Part shown: positions 47,104 to 55,230 of the stretch, piece by piece
How the letters are laid out: each line of letters begins with the position of its first letter
Position numbering within the stretch: the stretch's first letter is position 1
NCBI GenBank assembly: GCA_045632525.1
Contig: JAZQWV010000033.1
Coordinates: 1 to 64,000, forward strand
Direction of reading: 5' to 3'
Length of the DNA: 64,000 bases
Origin: Fimenecus sp045632525
Lineage (GTDB): Bacteria; Bacillota; Clostridia; Oscillospirales; Acutalibacteraceae
Made by a program: the position numbers and the translations under genes
The notes under the pieces: generated by a model
Told to the model about the DNA's origin: nothing
The model's database searches: none
The model's input: the letters and a program-made list of their open reading frames with translations, nothing else

Positions 47104-47839
47104 ATTCATAGTCTTCTTCGTTTTCCCAGTTGTGATATACATTTTGAACATCATCGTTCTCTTCAAACATTTCAAGCATTCTGCCCATGTTTTTGATATC
47201 GTCTGGGTTTGTGAGTGCTGTGTATGTGCTTGGCACATATTCAACTTCTGCTGAAACAAATTTATAACCCTTTGCTTCAAGGTCATCACGAATTGCGCCC
47301 ATATCATTTGCTTCTGTACGAACATCATAGATTTCGTCTTCTGCTATAAAGTCGATAGCACCTGCTTCAAGTGCATCTTCCATAAGCTGGTCTTCGTCGA
47401 TTCCTTCTTTTTCGAAAAGGATTACACCCTGACGGTTAAACATAAATGAAACGCAACCGCTCATACCCATATTGCCACCAAATTTGTCAAAGTAGTGGCG
47501 AACATCGGCTGCAGTTCTGTTTCTGTTATCTGTGAGTGCTTCAACTATAACTGCAATACCTGATGGGCCATAGCCTTCATATACGATTTCATCGTAGTTT
47601 TCGCCGCTACCTTCACCTGCTGCCTTTTTGATAACTCTTTCAATGTTATCATTTGGCATATTTGCAGCCTTAGCTTTTGCGATTACGTCCTTAAGCTTTG
47701 AGTTACCTGCTGGGTCTGGTCCACCTGCTTTAACAGCAACTGCGATTTCACGACCAATCTTGGTGAAAACCTTAGCTCTGGCGTTATCTGTTTTCTCTTT
47801 TTTTCTTTTGATTGTACTCCATTTTGAATGTCCTGACAT
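47102..47839 (-). CDS. yebC: YebC/PmpR-family protein
   Basis: 245 residues. The N-terminus MSGHSKWSTIKRKKEKTDNARAKVFTKIGREI is the invariant family opening; GGPDPAGNSKLKDVIAKAKAANMPNDNIERVIKKAAG, YEGYGPSGIAVIVEALTDNRNRT and the HYFDKFGGNMG segment follow. YebC proteins are described both as DNA-binding regulators and, more recently, as ribosome-associated factors that relieve stalling; which applies here cannot be read from sequence. Promoter at 47883-47911, divergent from uxaC. The 3' end overlaps palindromic copy 3. Confidence 0.93.
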   Translation of the reverse strand: MSGHSKWSTIKRKKEKTDNARAKVFTKIGREIAVAVKAGGPDPAGNSKLKDVIAKAKAANMPNDNIERVIKKAAGEGSGENYDEIVYEGYGPSGIAVIVEALTDNRNRTAADVRHYFDKFGGNMGMSGCVSFMFNRQGVILFEKEGIDEDQLMEDALEAGAIDFIAEDEIYDVRTEANDMGAIRDDLEAKGYKFVSAEVEYVPSTYTALTNPDDIKNMGRMLEMFEENDDVQNVYHNWENEEDYE

Positions 47840-47882
47840 AAAAAAACATACCTCTCGATATTAAAATATTTATAATCAGTTT

Positions 47883-47911
47883 ATTGTAGCACATTATGAC
47901 GCTTTTTTCAA
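47883..47911 (-). promoter_or_regulatory. Promoter of yebC
   Basis: Reverse strand: TTGAAA (47911-47906), 17-bp spacer, TACAAT (47888-47883) with an extended TGC. The -10 region ATGTGCTACAATAA is repeated exactly, inverted, at the uxaC promoter. Confidence 0.75.
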
Positions 47912-47929
47912 TAGTTTATTAGGGTTTGT

Positions 47930-47951
47930 ACAGTAACAAAACAGTAACAAA
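47930..47951. repeat. Tandem 11-bp repeat in the yebC-uxaC divergent region
   Basis: ACAGTAACAAA at 47930-47940 and again at 47941-47951. One-turn spacing suggests a site for a protein binding one face of the helix, about 45 bp upstream of the uxaC -10. Confidence 0.5.
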
Positions 47952-47992
47952 ATGAGAAAATTTTATAGGTTTTACTATGTTTTTTAAAAAGA

Positions 47993-48006
47993 ATGTGCTA
48001 CAATAA
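47993..48006 (+). promoter_or_regulatory. Extended -10 promoter of uxaC
   Basis: TGC then TACAAT (47999-48004) with no good -35 at 17 bp, which suggests an activator-dependent or extended -10 promoter. The ATG is 41 bp downstream, after AAAGGTG. Confidence 0.55.
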
Positions 48007-48045
48007 GGATATTGATAAAACCAAATCTTTTAAAAAGGTGATTTT

Positions 48046-49452
48046 ATGAGACAATTTATGGGTGAAGATTTTCTTTTGACAACTGAAACTGCTCAAAAGA
48101 TTTTTGAAAAAGGTGCAAAAAATACACCAATTTTTGACTGGCATTGCCACCTCTCTCCAAAAGAGATTTATGAGAATAAAAAGCCTCGCGATATTGCTGA
48201 GCTTTGGCTTGGTGGCGACCACTATAAATGGCGTGGAATGCGTGGATATGGTATTGACGAGAAGTATATCACTGGTGACAGCACTCCAAAAGAAAAATTC
48301 TTGAAATATGCAGAAGCATTGCCATATTGCATTGGTAATCCACTTTATCATTGGACTCATCTTGAGCTTCAAAGATATTTTGGAATTACAAAGCCATTAA
48401 GCAGTGCAACTGCTGAAGAAATCTGGGAAGAATGTAACCGACAAATCAACGAAGGTGGATTCACACCAAGAGAGCTTATTGAGCGTTCAAATGTATATTG
48501 CGTATGCACAACTGACGACGCAGCAGACACTCTTGAATATCACAAACTTTTAGCAGAAGACAAGACTTTCAAATGCAAGGTTTTACCTGCTTTTCGTCCT
48601 GACAAATCATTCCTTATTGACACAGATGCTTTTGCACCTTGGGTTAAGGCAATGGAAAACGCAGCAGAAATGGAAATCAAGTCCTTTAAGGATTTGCTCG
48701 CAGCTCTCGAAAAGAGAATTAATTTCTTTGACGAAATGGGTTGTAGGGCATCTGACCATGCTTTGGCTTATTGTCCTTATGAATTGGCAACTGACGACGA
48801 GTTAGAAGCAATTTTTGTAAAAGCAATCAAGGGTGACGAAACATTCTCAGTTAAAGAGTTAGACCAATATCGCACAGCACTTTTACAATTCTTTGGTGCT
48901 GAATATGCAAAACGCGGTTGGGTTATGGAATTGCACTTCGGCGCAATGAGAAACAACAACACAAAAATGTTCAAATCTCTCGGTGCTGACACAGGTTTTG
49001 ACTCAGTTGATGATTACAACTTGGCTCACGGACTTTCTCGTTATCTTGACTCTCTCGCAGTTAAAGATTTGTTACCAAAAACTGTACTTTTCACACTTAA
49101 TCCAAAAGACAATTATGTGCTTGGCACAATGCTTGGCAACTTCCAAGGCACTGAGGCAGCATCAAAAATTCAGTTTGGCTCTGCTTGGTGGTTTAATGAC
49201 AACTATGACGGCATGAGAGAGCAAATGAAAACCCTCGGCAACCTTGGTGTGCTTGGCAAATTTGTTGGTATGGTTACTGACTCTCGTAGTTTCTTATCAT
49301 ATCCAAGACACGAATATTTCAGAAGAATTCTCTGCGAAATCATTGGTGATTTGGTGGAAGACGGCAAATATCCCGCTGACATCGAATTCCTTTCACAGAT
49401 TGTTGAAGACATTTCGTTCAACAATGCTAAAAAGTATTTTAATTTAGATTAA
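48046..49452 (+). CDS. uxaC: Glucuronate (uronate) isomerase
   Basis: 468 residues, an amidohydrolase-fold enzyme. It converts D-glucuronate to D-fructuronate and D-galacturonate to D-tagaturonate. Opening motif TPIFDWHCHLSPKEIYENK (His-x-His), then LWLGGDHYKWRGMRGYGI; CTTDDAADTLEYH; LPAFRPDKSF; MELHFGAMRNNNTKMF; GMVTDSRSFLSYPRHEYFRRILC near the end, all typical. It stands alone here: no uxaA, uxaB or kdgK neighbour. Own promoter and terminator. The leader tandem repeats could bind a uronate regulator. Confidence 0.95.
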   Translation: MRQFMGEDFLLTTETAQKIFEKGAKNTPIFDWHCHLSPKEIYENKKPRDIAELWLGGDHYKWRGMRGYGIDEKYITGDSTPKEKFLKYAEALPYCIGNPLYHWTHLELQRYFGITKPLSSATAEEIWEECNRQINEGGFTPRELIERSNVYCVCTTDDAADTLEYHKLLAEDKTFKCKVLPAFRPDKSFLIDTDAFAPWVKAMENAAEMEIKSFKDLLAALEKRINFFDEMGCRASDHALAYCPYELATDDELEAIFVKAIKGDETFSVKELDQYRTALLQFFGAEYAKRGWVMELHFGAMRNNNTKMFKSLGADTGFDSVDDYNLAHGLSRYLDSLAVKDLLPKTVLFTLNPKDNYVLGTMLGNFQGTEAASKIQFGSAWWFNDNYDGMREQMKTLGNLGVLGKFVGMVTDSRSFLSYPRHEYFRRILCEIIGDLVEDGKYPADIEFLSQIVEDISFNNAKKYFNLD

Positions 49453-49462
49453 TTACAAAAAG

Positions 49463-49490
49463 AAAAGGGCTCTCAGTTGAGAGTCCTTTT
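49463..49490. terminator. Terminator after uxaC
   Basis: AAAAGGGCTCTC (49463-49474), AGTT loop, GAGAGTCCTTTT (49479-49490), then TTGC. A 12-bp stem with one G-U pair; also placed to serve the convergent gene at 49507. Confidence 0.82.
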
Positions 49491-49506
49491 TGCTATGTAA
49501 AAATAT

Positions 49507-50568
49507 TTATTGATACATATATGAAAATAGTTTTTCTAATTCTCCATAAAAATCTTCATTAATAAGATATGGGTGTGAAGAATAATTTGGCAAGCCTTGA
49601 TATGGATACCAATAATATTTTTCATTCTTATAAAGGATTTCACCTTTTAATTGATAGAAAATCATGTTTTCTTCATAAGCATGAACAAACACAAATTCTT
49701 CTCCGTTACTTCGATTTGTGCTTGTATCAACTGTTAAATCCTTTTCAAATTTTTCAGCTTCTTTTATAGCATTTACTATTTCTTGACTTATTTGAATATC
49801 TTTTAAGTTATTATCCTTTTGCTCAATCTGTGCATAGTAATTTATTGGCTCGGCTTTTTTCAAAATTTCATTATAGTATTCAAGTTTCTCTTCTTTAACA
49901 TAGTATTGAGTGACAAGCAAATCATAATCAGTATAAAGATAAACAATATCATCATTGGGTATACCTTTTATGTAATATAATCTATCTTCACAAAAAAGTC
50001 TGTCAATAAAACTATAACCCTCGATTTTTGCTATATCAACAGCTACTTCACCTATTTTACAATCATAAGCACGATTTTTAGATGGTTGGTGCTTTTCTAT
50101 ATACCCTGTATCTAGTGGAACATATTTCTCATTGTAATACATAAGATAAGAATAATCGGATTGAATAATACAATTATCAGAACCGACCAGATATTCTGCA
50201 AAACTATGTAATTGATTTGCGATACAAACAATAACGATTACAAGAGAAACTGCAATTATTACAAAAAGTTGTTTTTTCTGTTTTTGTTTATTAAGTTTGG
50301 CGGCATTGCAAACATATTCTAAGTTTCCGTATGGCACAATGACAGATTGTCCTTTCTGTTGTAATTCGCCATTAAGCAATTCGTTAATAGAAACCGATAA
50401 AGCTTTTGCAAGGTCTGGCAAAATTTCAACATCAGGATATCCCCTGCCTGTTTCCCAACGAGAAATTGCTTTATCGGTAACACCAATCTTTTTTGCCAAA
50501 TCTTTTTGCGTTATGTTCTTTTCTTTACGAAGCTGTGCAATAAGAGCACCTGTTTTTTCAGGATTCAT
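49507..50568 (-). CDS. Membrane-tethered XRE regulator with extracytoplasmic domain
   Basis: 353 residues. Residues 5-68 form an XRE DNA-binding domain (LIAQLRKEKNITQKDLAKKI, then GVTDKAISRWETGRGYPDVE). After a basic linker (KLNKQKQKKQ) a single transmembrane helix lies at about 99-120 (FVIIAVSLVIVIVCIANQL), followed by a 230-residue outer domain rich in Tyr and acidic residues (SYLMYYNEKYVPLDTGYIEK, FVFVHAYEENMIFYQLKGEI). The layout is that of a one-component membrane sensor that binds DNA on the inner face. The outer domain is not recognised. AAGGATG precedes the ATG. No target gene is adjacent apart from the convergent uxaC and upstream M20 peptidase gene. Confidence 0.8.
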   Translation of the reverse strand: MNPEKTGALIAQLRKEKNITQKDLAKKIGVTDKAISRWETGRGYPDVEILPDLAKALSVSINELLNGELQQKGQSVIVPYGNLEYVCNAAKLNKQKQKKQLFVIIAVSLVIVIVCIANQLHSFAEYLVGSDNCIIQSDYSYLMYYNEKYVPLDTGYIEKHQPSKNRAYDCKIGEVAVDIAKIEGYSFIDRLFCEDRLYYIKGIPNDDIVYLYTDYDLLVTQYYVKEEKLEYYNEILKKAEPINYYAQIEQKDNNLKDIQISQEIVNAIKEAEKFEKDLTVDTSTNRSNGEEFVFVHAYEENMIFYQLKGEILYKNEKYYWYPYQGLPNYSSHPYLINEDFYGELEKLFSYMYQ

Positions 50569-50590
50569 TAAATCACATCCTTACAATGTC

Positions 50591-50620
50591 ATTATACATT
50601 TACAGCTACAAAAAAATCAA
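50591..50620 (-). promoter_or_regulatory. Promoter of the membrane-tethered XRE gene
   Basis: Reverse strand: TTGATT (50620-50615), 18-bp spacer, TATAAT (50596-50591). The -35 lies inside the M20 terminator stem. Confidence 0.6.
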
Positions 50621-50651
50621 CCTACGATTCATAGAATTGTAGGTTGATTTT
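50613..50651 (-). terminator. Terminator of the M20 peptidase gene
   Basis: AAAATCAACCTAC (50613-50625) pairs perfectly with GTAGGTTGATTTT (50639-50651) around a 13-base loop; TTTTTTG follows on the reverse strand. Confidence 0.8.
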
Positions 50652-50662
50652 ATATTTAACAA

Positions 50663-52120
50663 TTATTTTTCAGTCATTCGGCGTGTGTAACGCTTAAAGA
50701 ATGCGATTGCGTCTTCACAACAAGCAATTGGGATTCTTTCGTTTGTACCGTGTGTGCAGAGAAGAAGTTTTGTGTCCGCAACGAATGGTGCGAAACGATA
50801 GATATTTTCACAAACAGGCTCATAGTTATAAGCATCTGTGCCACCCATTACCAAGAATGGTGTAACAAGGTTTTTGCTGTTTTGTGCTTCTGCCAATTCT
50901 TTAATTGTCTGGAATGCTTTTGAATCTGTTGGTGAAACCTGTGAAGATTCTTTACCAACAAGGAATTCAACATCAATATCCTTATTTTTTACGCTATCTC
51001 TGATATGCTGTTCAACATCTTTAATTGTAACGCCTGGCATTGTTCTGAAATTAACTGTAATTGATGCCTTTTGTGGAAGAACATTGAATTGTGGACTACC
51101 TTCAGCCATTGTTACTGCAGTGCAAGTACGAATAAGAGATGCTGCCGCAGGAATATTTTTGCAGATAGCAAGAATAAGTGGTTGTAAAATTGGTGCGTTC
51201 ACAAGAACAACTCTTAACGGATAACCTGCATTCATACCAACTCTCTTGATAAGTTGTTTAAGATAGTCAGGCATTGTTGCTTTGAACTGATGATTTTCAA
51301 TGTCTTTAACAACATCTGCAAGTTTACCAACTGCTGTGTGTTTTGGTGGTTGTGATGAGTGGCCACCCTTTGCATTTACGCTGACTTTATAGTTAACGCT
51401 ACCTTTTTCTGCGATACCAACACCTGTAAGGTTGATGTCAAGAAGTTTGCCAAGTTTAACAGGAAGAATTGCGCCACCTTCGTCAAGAACTGCTTCAAGG
51501 TGAACACCTTTTTCTTTAAGATATGCTGCAATCTGCTTTGCACCATTATCAGGTGCTGCAACAACTTCTTCGTTGTGACCAAGACAGATAAAAATTGAAC
51601 GCTTTGGCACAAAGCCCTCATTAATGAGTTCTTCCATACATTCCATAACTGCTATTAGATGGTTTTTCATATCCATTGCGCCACGGCCCCAGATAAATTC
51701 ACCGTCATTATAACCGCTGAATGGCTCATGCTCCCAGTCACCTTCTGTGCCTGCTGTAATTGGAACAACATCCTGATGAGCAAGCATAGCAATACCGTCA
51801 AGGCTTGGGTCACTACCTGTCCATTCAAAAACAAGACTCGCATCCGCAACCTTTGTTTTTGTCATTGTTTTATGTACAAGAGGGAATCTTTCTTCCAAAA
51901 ATGCGTGGAACTTATCAAACTCATTCCAGTCAACAAGTTCTCTGTCATAGTTGGAAATTGTCTTGATTTTAATTGCGTCACTTAAATCCTGACAATATTT
52001 TTCCATATTGACCATTTCAGGTTCGAGTTTTTGGTTTTCAACCTTTTTCTCTTTGAAGAAAATCGCACGGATAAGTGTAACTATAATAAAAATTACGAAT
52101 AATGCTAAAATATATTTCAT
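50663..52120 (-). CDS. Membrane-anchored M20-family metallopeptidase (CPS1/PM20D1-like)
   Basis: 485 residues. An N-terminal helix (2-20, YILALFVIFIIVTLIRAIFF) anchors it. The M20 di-zinc site is complete: GIAMLAHQDVVPI (His), WGRGAMDMKNHL (bridging Asp), LGHNEEV (catalytic Glu and ligand), EAVLDEGG, and the distal His in LLCTHGTNERI. A dimerisation domain lies in the middle (VNAKGGHSSQPPKHTAVGKL). The subgroup with carboxypeptidase S and PM20D1 fits the long N-terminus and HQDVVP. Substrate is probably an N-acyl amino acid or small peptide. Located between the XRE gene and hairpin copy 4 after hisE; AGGGTA-type weak RBS. Confidence 0.87.
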   Translation of the reverse strand: MKYILALFVIFIIVTLIRAIFFKEKKVENQKLEPEMVNMEKYCQDLSDAIKIKTISNYDRELVDWNEFDKFHAFLEERFPLVHKTMTKTKVADASLVFEWTGSDPSLDGIAMLAHQDVVPITAGTEGDWEHEPFSGYNDGEFIWGRGAMDMKNHLIAVMECMEELINEGFVPKRSIFICLGHNEEVVAAPDNGAKQIAAYLKEKGVHLEAVLDEGGAILPVKLGKLLDINLTGVGIAEKGSVNYKVSVNAKGGHSSQPPKHTAVGKLADVVKDIENHQFKATMPDYLKQLIKRVGMNAGYPLRVVLVNAPILQPLILAICKNIPAAASLIRTCTAVTMAEGSPQFNVLPQKASITVNFRTMPGVTIKDVEQHIRDSVKNKDIDVEFLVGKESSQVSPTDSKAFQTIKELAEAQNSKNLVTPFLVMGGTDAYNYEPVCENIYRFAPFVADTKLLLCTHGTNERIPIACCEDAIAFFKRYTRRMTEK

Positions 52121-52147
52121 TTTTTACCCTCTAATCCTAATTATTAA

Positions 52148-52248
52148 AACACGAAAATATTTTTTCTGTAACAACGAAAAAACCGCAAGACATACGAGTG
52201 TATTTCGAGGATTTTTGAGGCAGTTACAGGGAAAATAGGTCGTGTTTA
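52148..52248 (-). repeat. Palindromic 3' hairpin element, copy 4
   Basis: Terminal arms of about 25 bp: AAACACGA..TATTTT..CTGTAAC (52148-52173) against GTTACAG..AAAATA..TCGTGTTT (52224-52248); inner pairing AAAAACC/GGATTTTT and tip ATAC-GAGT-GTAT. It overlaps the hisE stop codon, so it forms the 3' end of the his mRNA and reaches toward the M20 start. Confidence 0.7.
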
Positions 52249-52572
52249 TGTATTTTTATCTACTTGGTGAAAGACTTTGAGATTGCCTGTTTTGTTGCTA
52301 CGTTTGTCAAGCTCTGCCATAACATCTTCTACGGCAATACCTTCGTTTGCCATCATAACAAAAAGATGGAAAATAAGGTCGCTGATTTCACCAACAGTTT
52401 CTTCTTTGTTGCCATTTTTTGCTGCGATGATTGTTTCAGAACATTCTTCGCCGACTTTTTTAAGGATTTTGTCAAGTCCTTTTTCGAAAAGATAGCAAGT
52501 GTATGAACCCTCTTGCTTATTCTCTTTTCTTTCGAGAATGGTTTCATAAAGATTTACTAATGTATCGTTCAT
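52246..52572 (-). CDS. hisE: Phosphoribosyl-ATP diphosphatase
   Basis: 108 residues, MazG-like fold. Second step of histidine synthesis: removes pyrophosphate from PR-ATP. Motifs: LYETILERKENKQEGSYTCYLFEKG, ILKKVGEECSETIIAAKNG (EExxE metal site) and EISDLIFHLFVMMANEGI with the ExxD pair. Starts 2 bp after hisI, whose last codons carry the ribosome site. Separate HisE and HisI proteins, not the fused form of enterobacteria. Last gene of the operon. Confidence 0.95.
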   Translation of the reverse strand: MNDTLVNLYETILERKENKQEGSYTCYLFEKGLDKILKKVGEECSETIIAAKNGNKEETVGEISDLIFHLFVMMANEGIAVEDVMAELDKRSNKTGNLKVFHQVDKNT

Positions 52573-52573
52573 T

Positions 52574-52888
52574 TTATTTAATCTCCTTAAAGAAACAAGA
52601 TTTACTACCTGTGTGACAAGCAGGACCTGTTTGTTCTACTTTTATAAGCAATGTGTCGTCATCACAGTCGCCGTGAATTGAAATAACCTTTTGAAGATGA
52701 CCCGATGTTGCACCTTTGTTCCACAATTCCTGACGAGAACGACTCCAGAACCAAGTATAACCAGTTTCGAGAGTTTTTGCCATTGACTCTTTATTCATAT
52801 AAGCAAGCATAAGCACTTCGCCTGTGCTTTCTTCTTGAATAATTGCGGGGATTAACTCCCCTTTAACAAAATATTTATCAAGGTTCAT
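52574..52888 (-). CDS. hisI: Phosphoribosyl-AMP cyclohydrolase
   Basis: 104 residues. Third step: opens the adenine ring of PR-AMP. Motifs: VLMLAYMNKESMAKTLETGYTWFWSRSRQELWNKGATSGHLQKV, then the metal ligands in HGDCDDDTLLIKVEQTGPACHTGSKSCFF (zinc cysteines and Mg aspartates). TAATG overlap with hisA. In the usual order hisF stands between hisA and hisI; here there is no room for it. Confidence 0.95.
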   Translation of the reverse strand: MNLDKYFVKGELIPAIIQEESTGEVLMLAYMNKESMAKTLETGYTWFWSRSRQELWNKGATSGHLQKVISIHGDCDDDTLLIKVEQTGPACHTGSKSCFFKEIK

Positions 52889-53601
52889 TATTTTGCCTCC
52901 TTGATTGCATCTAACAAATTCAATGTACCACTATAAATTGAGCGACCACATATTGCGCCATACATGTTAGCATTTTTAAGGTCGATGATATTCTGTATAT
53001 CCTTTATACCACCACTTGCAGTAATATTGCAAGAAACTGCATCATTAAGTTTAACAAGTTGCTCGAGATTTGGACCTGAAAGCATGCCGTCACAATCAAT
53101 ATCTGTAAAGATAATATACTTTACGCCAAAATCTTCCATTCTCTTTGCAAGGTCGATATAGTGAGTATCACTTTTTTCTGTCCAACCCTCTGTTGCAACC
53201 ATCTCGTTTTTAGCATCAATGCCAACTGCGATTCTGTCGCCAAACTCTTTGCAAGCCTCTTTTACAAGCTGTGGATTTTTAAGAGCTGCCGAGCCGATAA
53301 TCACACGCTCAATACCATTTTGAATATAGAAATCCACATCTTTCATTGTACGGATTCCGCCGCCAACCTCAACTTTTAGTCCACTGTTTTTGGCAACGTC
53401 AAGGAAGATTTCACTATTTATGCGAATACCATCAAGTGCACCGTTTAAATCAACCATGTGAATCCACTCTGCACCAGCTCTTCTGAAATTCAGTGCAGTT
53501 TCCATATATGAATCTGCAACTTTACCAGCAGTTGCAAAATCGCCCTTGTAAAGTCGCACACATTCTTTATCTTTTATATCAATAGCTGGAAAAATAATCA
53601 T
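52888..53601 (-). CDS. hisA: ProFAR isomerase
   Basis: 237 residues, TIM barrel. Fourth step: Amadori rearrangement of ProFAR to PRFAR. N-terminal FPAIDIKDKECVRLYKGDF with the first catalytic Asp; phosphate-binding VEVGGGIRTMKD and GSAALKNP; second half VGIDAKNEMVATEGW, FTDIDCDGMLSGPN with the second catalytic Asp, and ITASGGIKD. These features, especially RLYKGD with VRLYKGDF, separate it from HisF. 3 bp after hisB, one-base overlap with hisI. Confidence 0.94.
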   Translation of the reverse strand: MIIFPAIDIKDKECVRLYKGDFATAGKVADSYMETALNFRRAGAEWIHMVDLNGALDGIRINSEIFLDVAKNSGLKVEVGGGIRTMKDVDFYIQNGIERVIIGSAALKNPQLVKEACKEFGDRIAVGIDAKNEMVATEGWTEKSDTHYIDLAKRMEDFGVKYIIFTDIDCDGMLSGPNLEQLVKLNDAVSCNITASGGIKDIQNIIDLKNANMYGAICGRSIYSGTLNLLDAIKEAK

Positions 53602-53604
53602 TTA

Positions 53605-54180
53605 TTACAAAGTCCCCTTTGTAGAAAGTGTTTTGTTTGAAGGCTCAACCGCAATGCTCATTGCATGACCAAAAGCCTTGAAGATTGCTTCGGCAATATG
53701 GTGAGAATTGTCACCATAAGGTGCACGAAGATGCAATGTAATCTTTGCATTATCTGCAACTGCACGGAAGAATTCAACGCACATGCAAGCATCAAAATCT
53801 CCACATTTTTCTTGTGGAAAATATGCTTCAAACACTAAATATTCGCGGTTGCAAATGTCAACTGCACAAAATCCAAGTGCTTCGTCCATCGGCACAAAGA
53901 AACTGCCATAACGGACAATGTTTGCCTTGTCTCCCAAGCATTCAAAAAGTGCTTTGCCAAGCACAATGCCAACATCTTCAACTGTGTGGTGACAATCAAC
54001 TTCCAAGTCCCCTTTGCAAGTCACTTGAAGTCCAAAACCTGCATGAGTTGCAAAAGCTGTGAGCATGTGGTCAAAAAAGCCAACTCCTGTATTAACACTC
54101 ACTTCTCCACCATCAAGACAGAGTGTGAGAACAATATCTGTTTCCTTTGTTTTTCTCTCAATTGTTGCAGTTCTCATCAT
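53605..54180 (-). CDS. hisB: Imidazoleglycerol-phosphate dehydratase
   Basis: 191 residues, monofunctional. Makes imidazole acetol phosphate. Diagnostic motifs: GVGFFDHMLTAFATHAGFGL, then CHHTVEDVGIVLGKAL, RYGSFFVPMDEALGFCAVDICNR, and the last FFRAVADNAKITLHLRAPYGDNSHHIAEAIFKAFGHAM, with the His/Glu manganese ligands. No fused phosphatase domain. ATGATG start overlaps the hisC stop. In most Firmicutes hisH follows; here hisA follows after 3 bp. Confidence 0.96.
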   Translation of the reverse strand: MMRTATIERKTKETDIVLTLCLDGGEVSVNTGVGFFDHMLTAFATHAGFGLQVTCKGDLEVDCHHTVEDVGIVLGKALFECLGDKANIVRYGSFFVPMDEALGFCAVDICNREYLVFEAYFPQEKCGDFDACMCVEFFRAVADNAKITLHLRAPYGDNSHHIAEAIFKAFGHAMSIAVEPSNKTLSTKGTL

Positions 54181-55229
54181 ACTTCCTCCAACACTTTTTT
54201 GAAAGTTTCAAGCATTTTTTCGTTTTCATATTCTGTACCCGCAGTAATTCGCAGATAATCGCCCATATTTCGAATAATAATGCTATTTTCTTTCATTTTC
54301 TCAAATACTTGCTTTGCATTTTTTACTTTTAAAAATACAAAGTTTGTATGTGTTTCAAATGCTTTTTCTATTTTATCACTCTTAATTTCAAGAATTTGCA
54401 AATAAAGCTCTTTTCTTGATTTTACAACGGTTTCAATACAGTTATCAATATAATCAGGGTGTGCAAAAAGCACTTCACCAAGAGCCTGTGATACAGAATT
54501 CACATTATAAGGTGATTTCACAGCACGGATTACATTTGTAAGAGTTTTATTTGCAACTGCAAAGCCTAAACGGAGCGCAGCGCTGCCTAATGCCTTTGAG
54601 CAGGTCTTCAAAATTATGAGATTATCATATTTTTCAAACTCGCCCAAAAGACTTTCATCACCTGCAAAATCCATATATGCTTCGTCAAGGACAACCAAAG
54701 AGTCCGTGCCGTTAATGAGTTTTATAACATCTTCTTTTGTGATTATTCTTGATGTTGGGTTGCAAGGATTTGAGAAAATTACGATTCGCACTTTTTCACT
54801 ATTCGCAAGTGAGATAACATCATCAATATTCACATCTAAATTTTCGTTTTTCTGATACTTAACACTTTCGCATTCTGCGATTTCAGCATAAAATCGATAC
54901 ATTGAAAAATCGGGTTCAAGAGTTAAAATCTTATCCCCTTTTTGCAAAAATGCATTCATTATTACTGAAATAATTTCGTCAGAGCCGTTGCCCGCTGTTA
55001 CACATTCAGGATTAACGCCGAAATATTTTGAAAATCCGTCAACCAACTTTGTCGCCATTGGGTCGGGGTAACGATTAAATGCGGTATTTTTGAGTGCTTC
55101 TATCATTTCATTTTCAATTTCTTCAGAAAATTTGAGAAATGACTCATTGGCATCAAGACGGATTTCATAAGTACCGCTGATTGGCTCATAAGGTGTTAAG
55201 TTTTTTACTTTTTCGTTTAATTGAAACAT
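54177..55229 (-). CDS. hisC: Histidinol-phosphate aminotransferase
   Basis: 350 residues, PLP fold type I. Seventh step: transaminates imidazole acetol phosphate with glutamate. N-terminal YEPISGTYEIRLDANESF; GNGSDEIISVIMNAF; SNPCNPTSRIITKEDV; VLDEAYMDF; and the PLP lysine in LKTCSKALGSAALRLGFAVANK. The C-terminus has NFVFLKV and GDYLRITAGT. ATG at 55229 is chosen because GAGG precedes it and it follows the hisD stop by 1 bp; an upstream TTG (55241) overlaps hisD. Overlaps hisB by 4 bp. Confidence 0.94.
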   Translation of the reverse strand: MFQLNEKVKNLTPYEPISGTYEIRLDANESFLKFSEEIENEMIEALKNTAFNRYPDPMATKLVDGFSKYFGVNPECVTAGNGSDEIISVIMNAFLQKGDKILTLEPDFSMYRFYAEIAECESVKYQKNENLDVNIDDVISLANSEKVRIVIFSNPCNPTSRIITKEDVIKLINGTDSLVVLDEAYMDFAGDESLLGEFEKYDNLIILKTCSKALGSAALRLGFAVANKTLTNVIRAVKSPYNVNSVSQALGEVLFAHPDYIDNCIETVVKSRKELYLQILEIKSDKIEKAFETHTNFVFLKVKNAKQVFEKMKENSIIIRNMGDYLRITAGTEYENEKMLETFKKVLEEV

Positions 55230-55230
55230 A

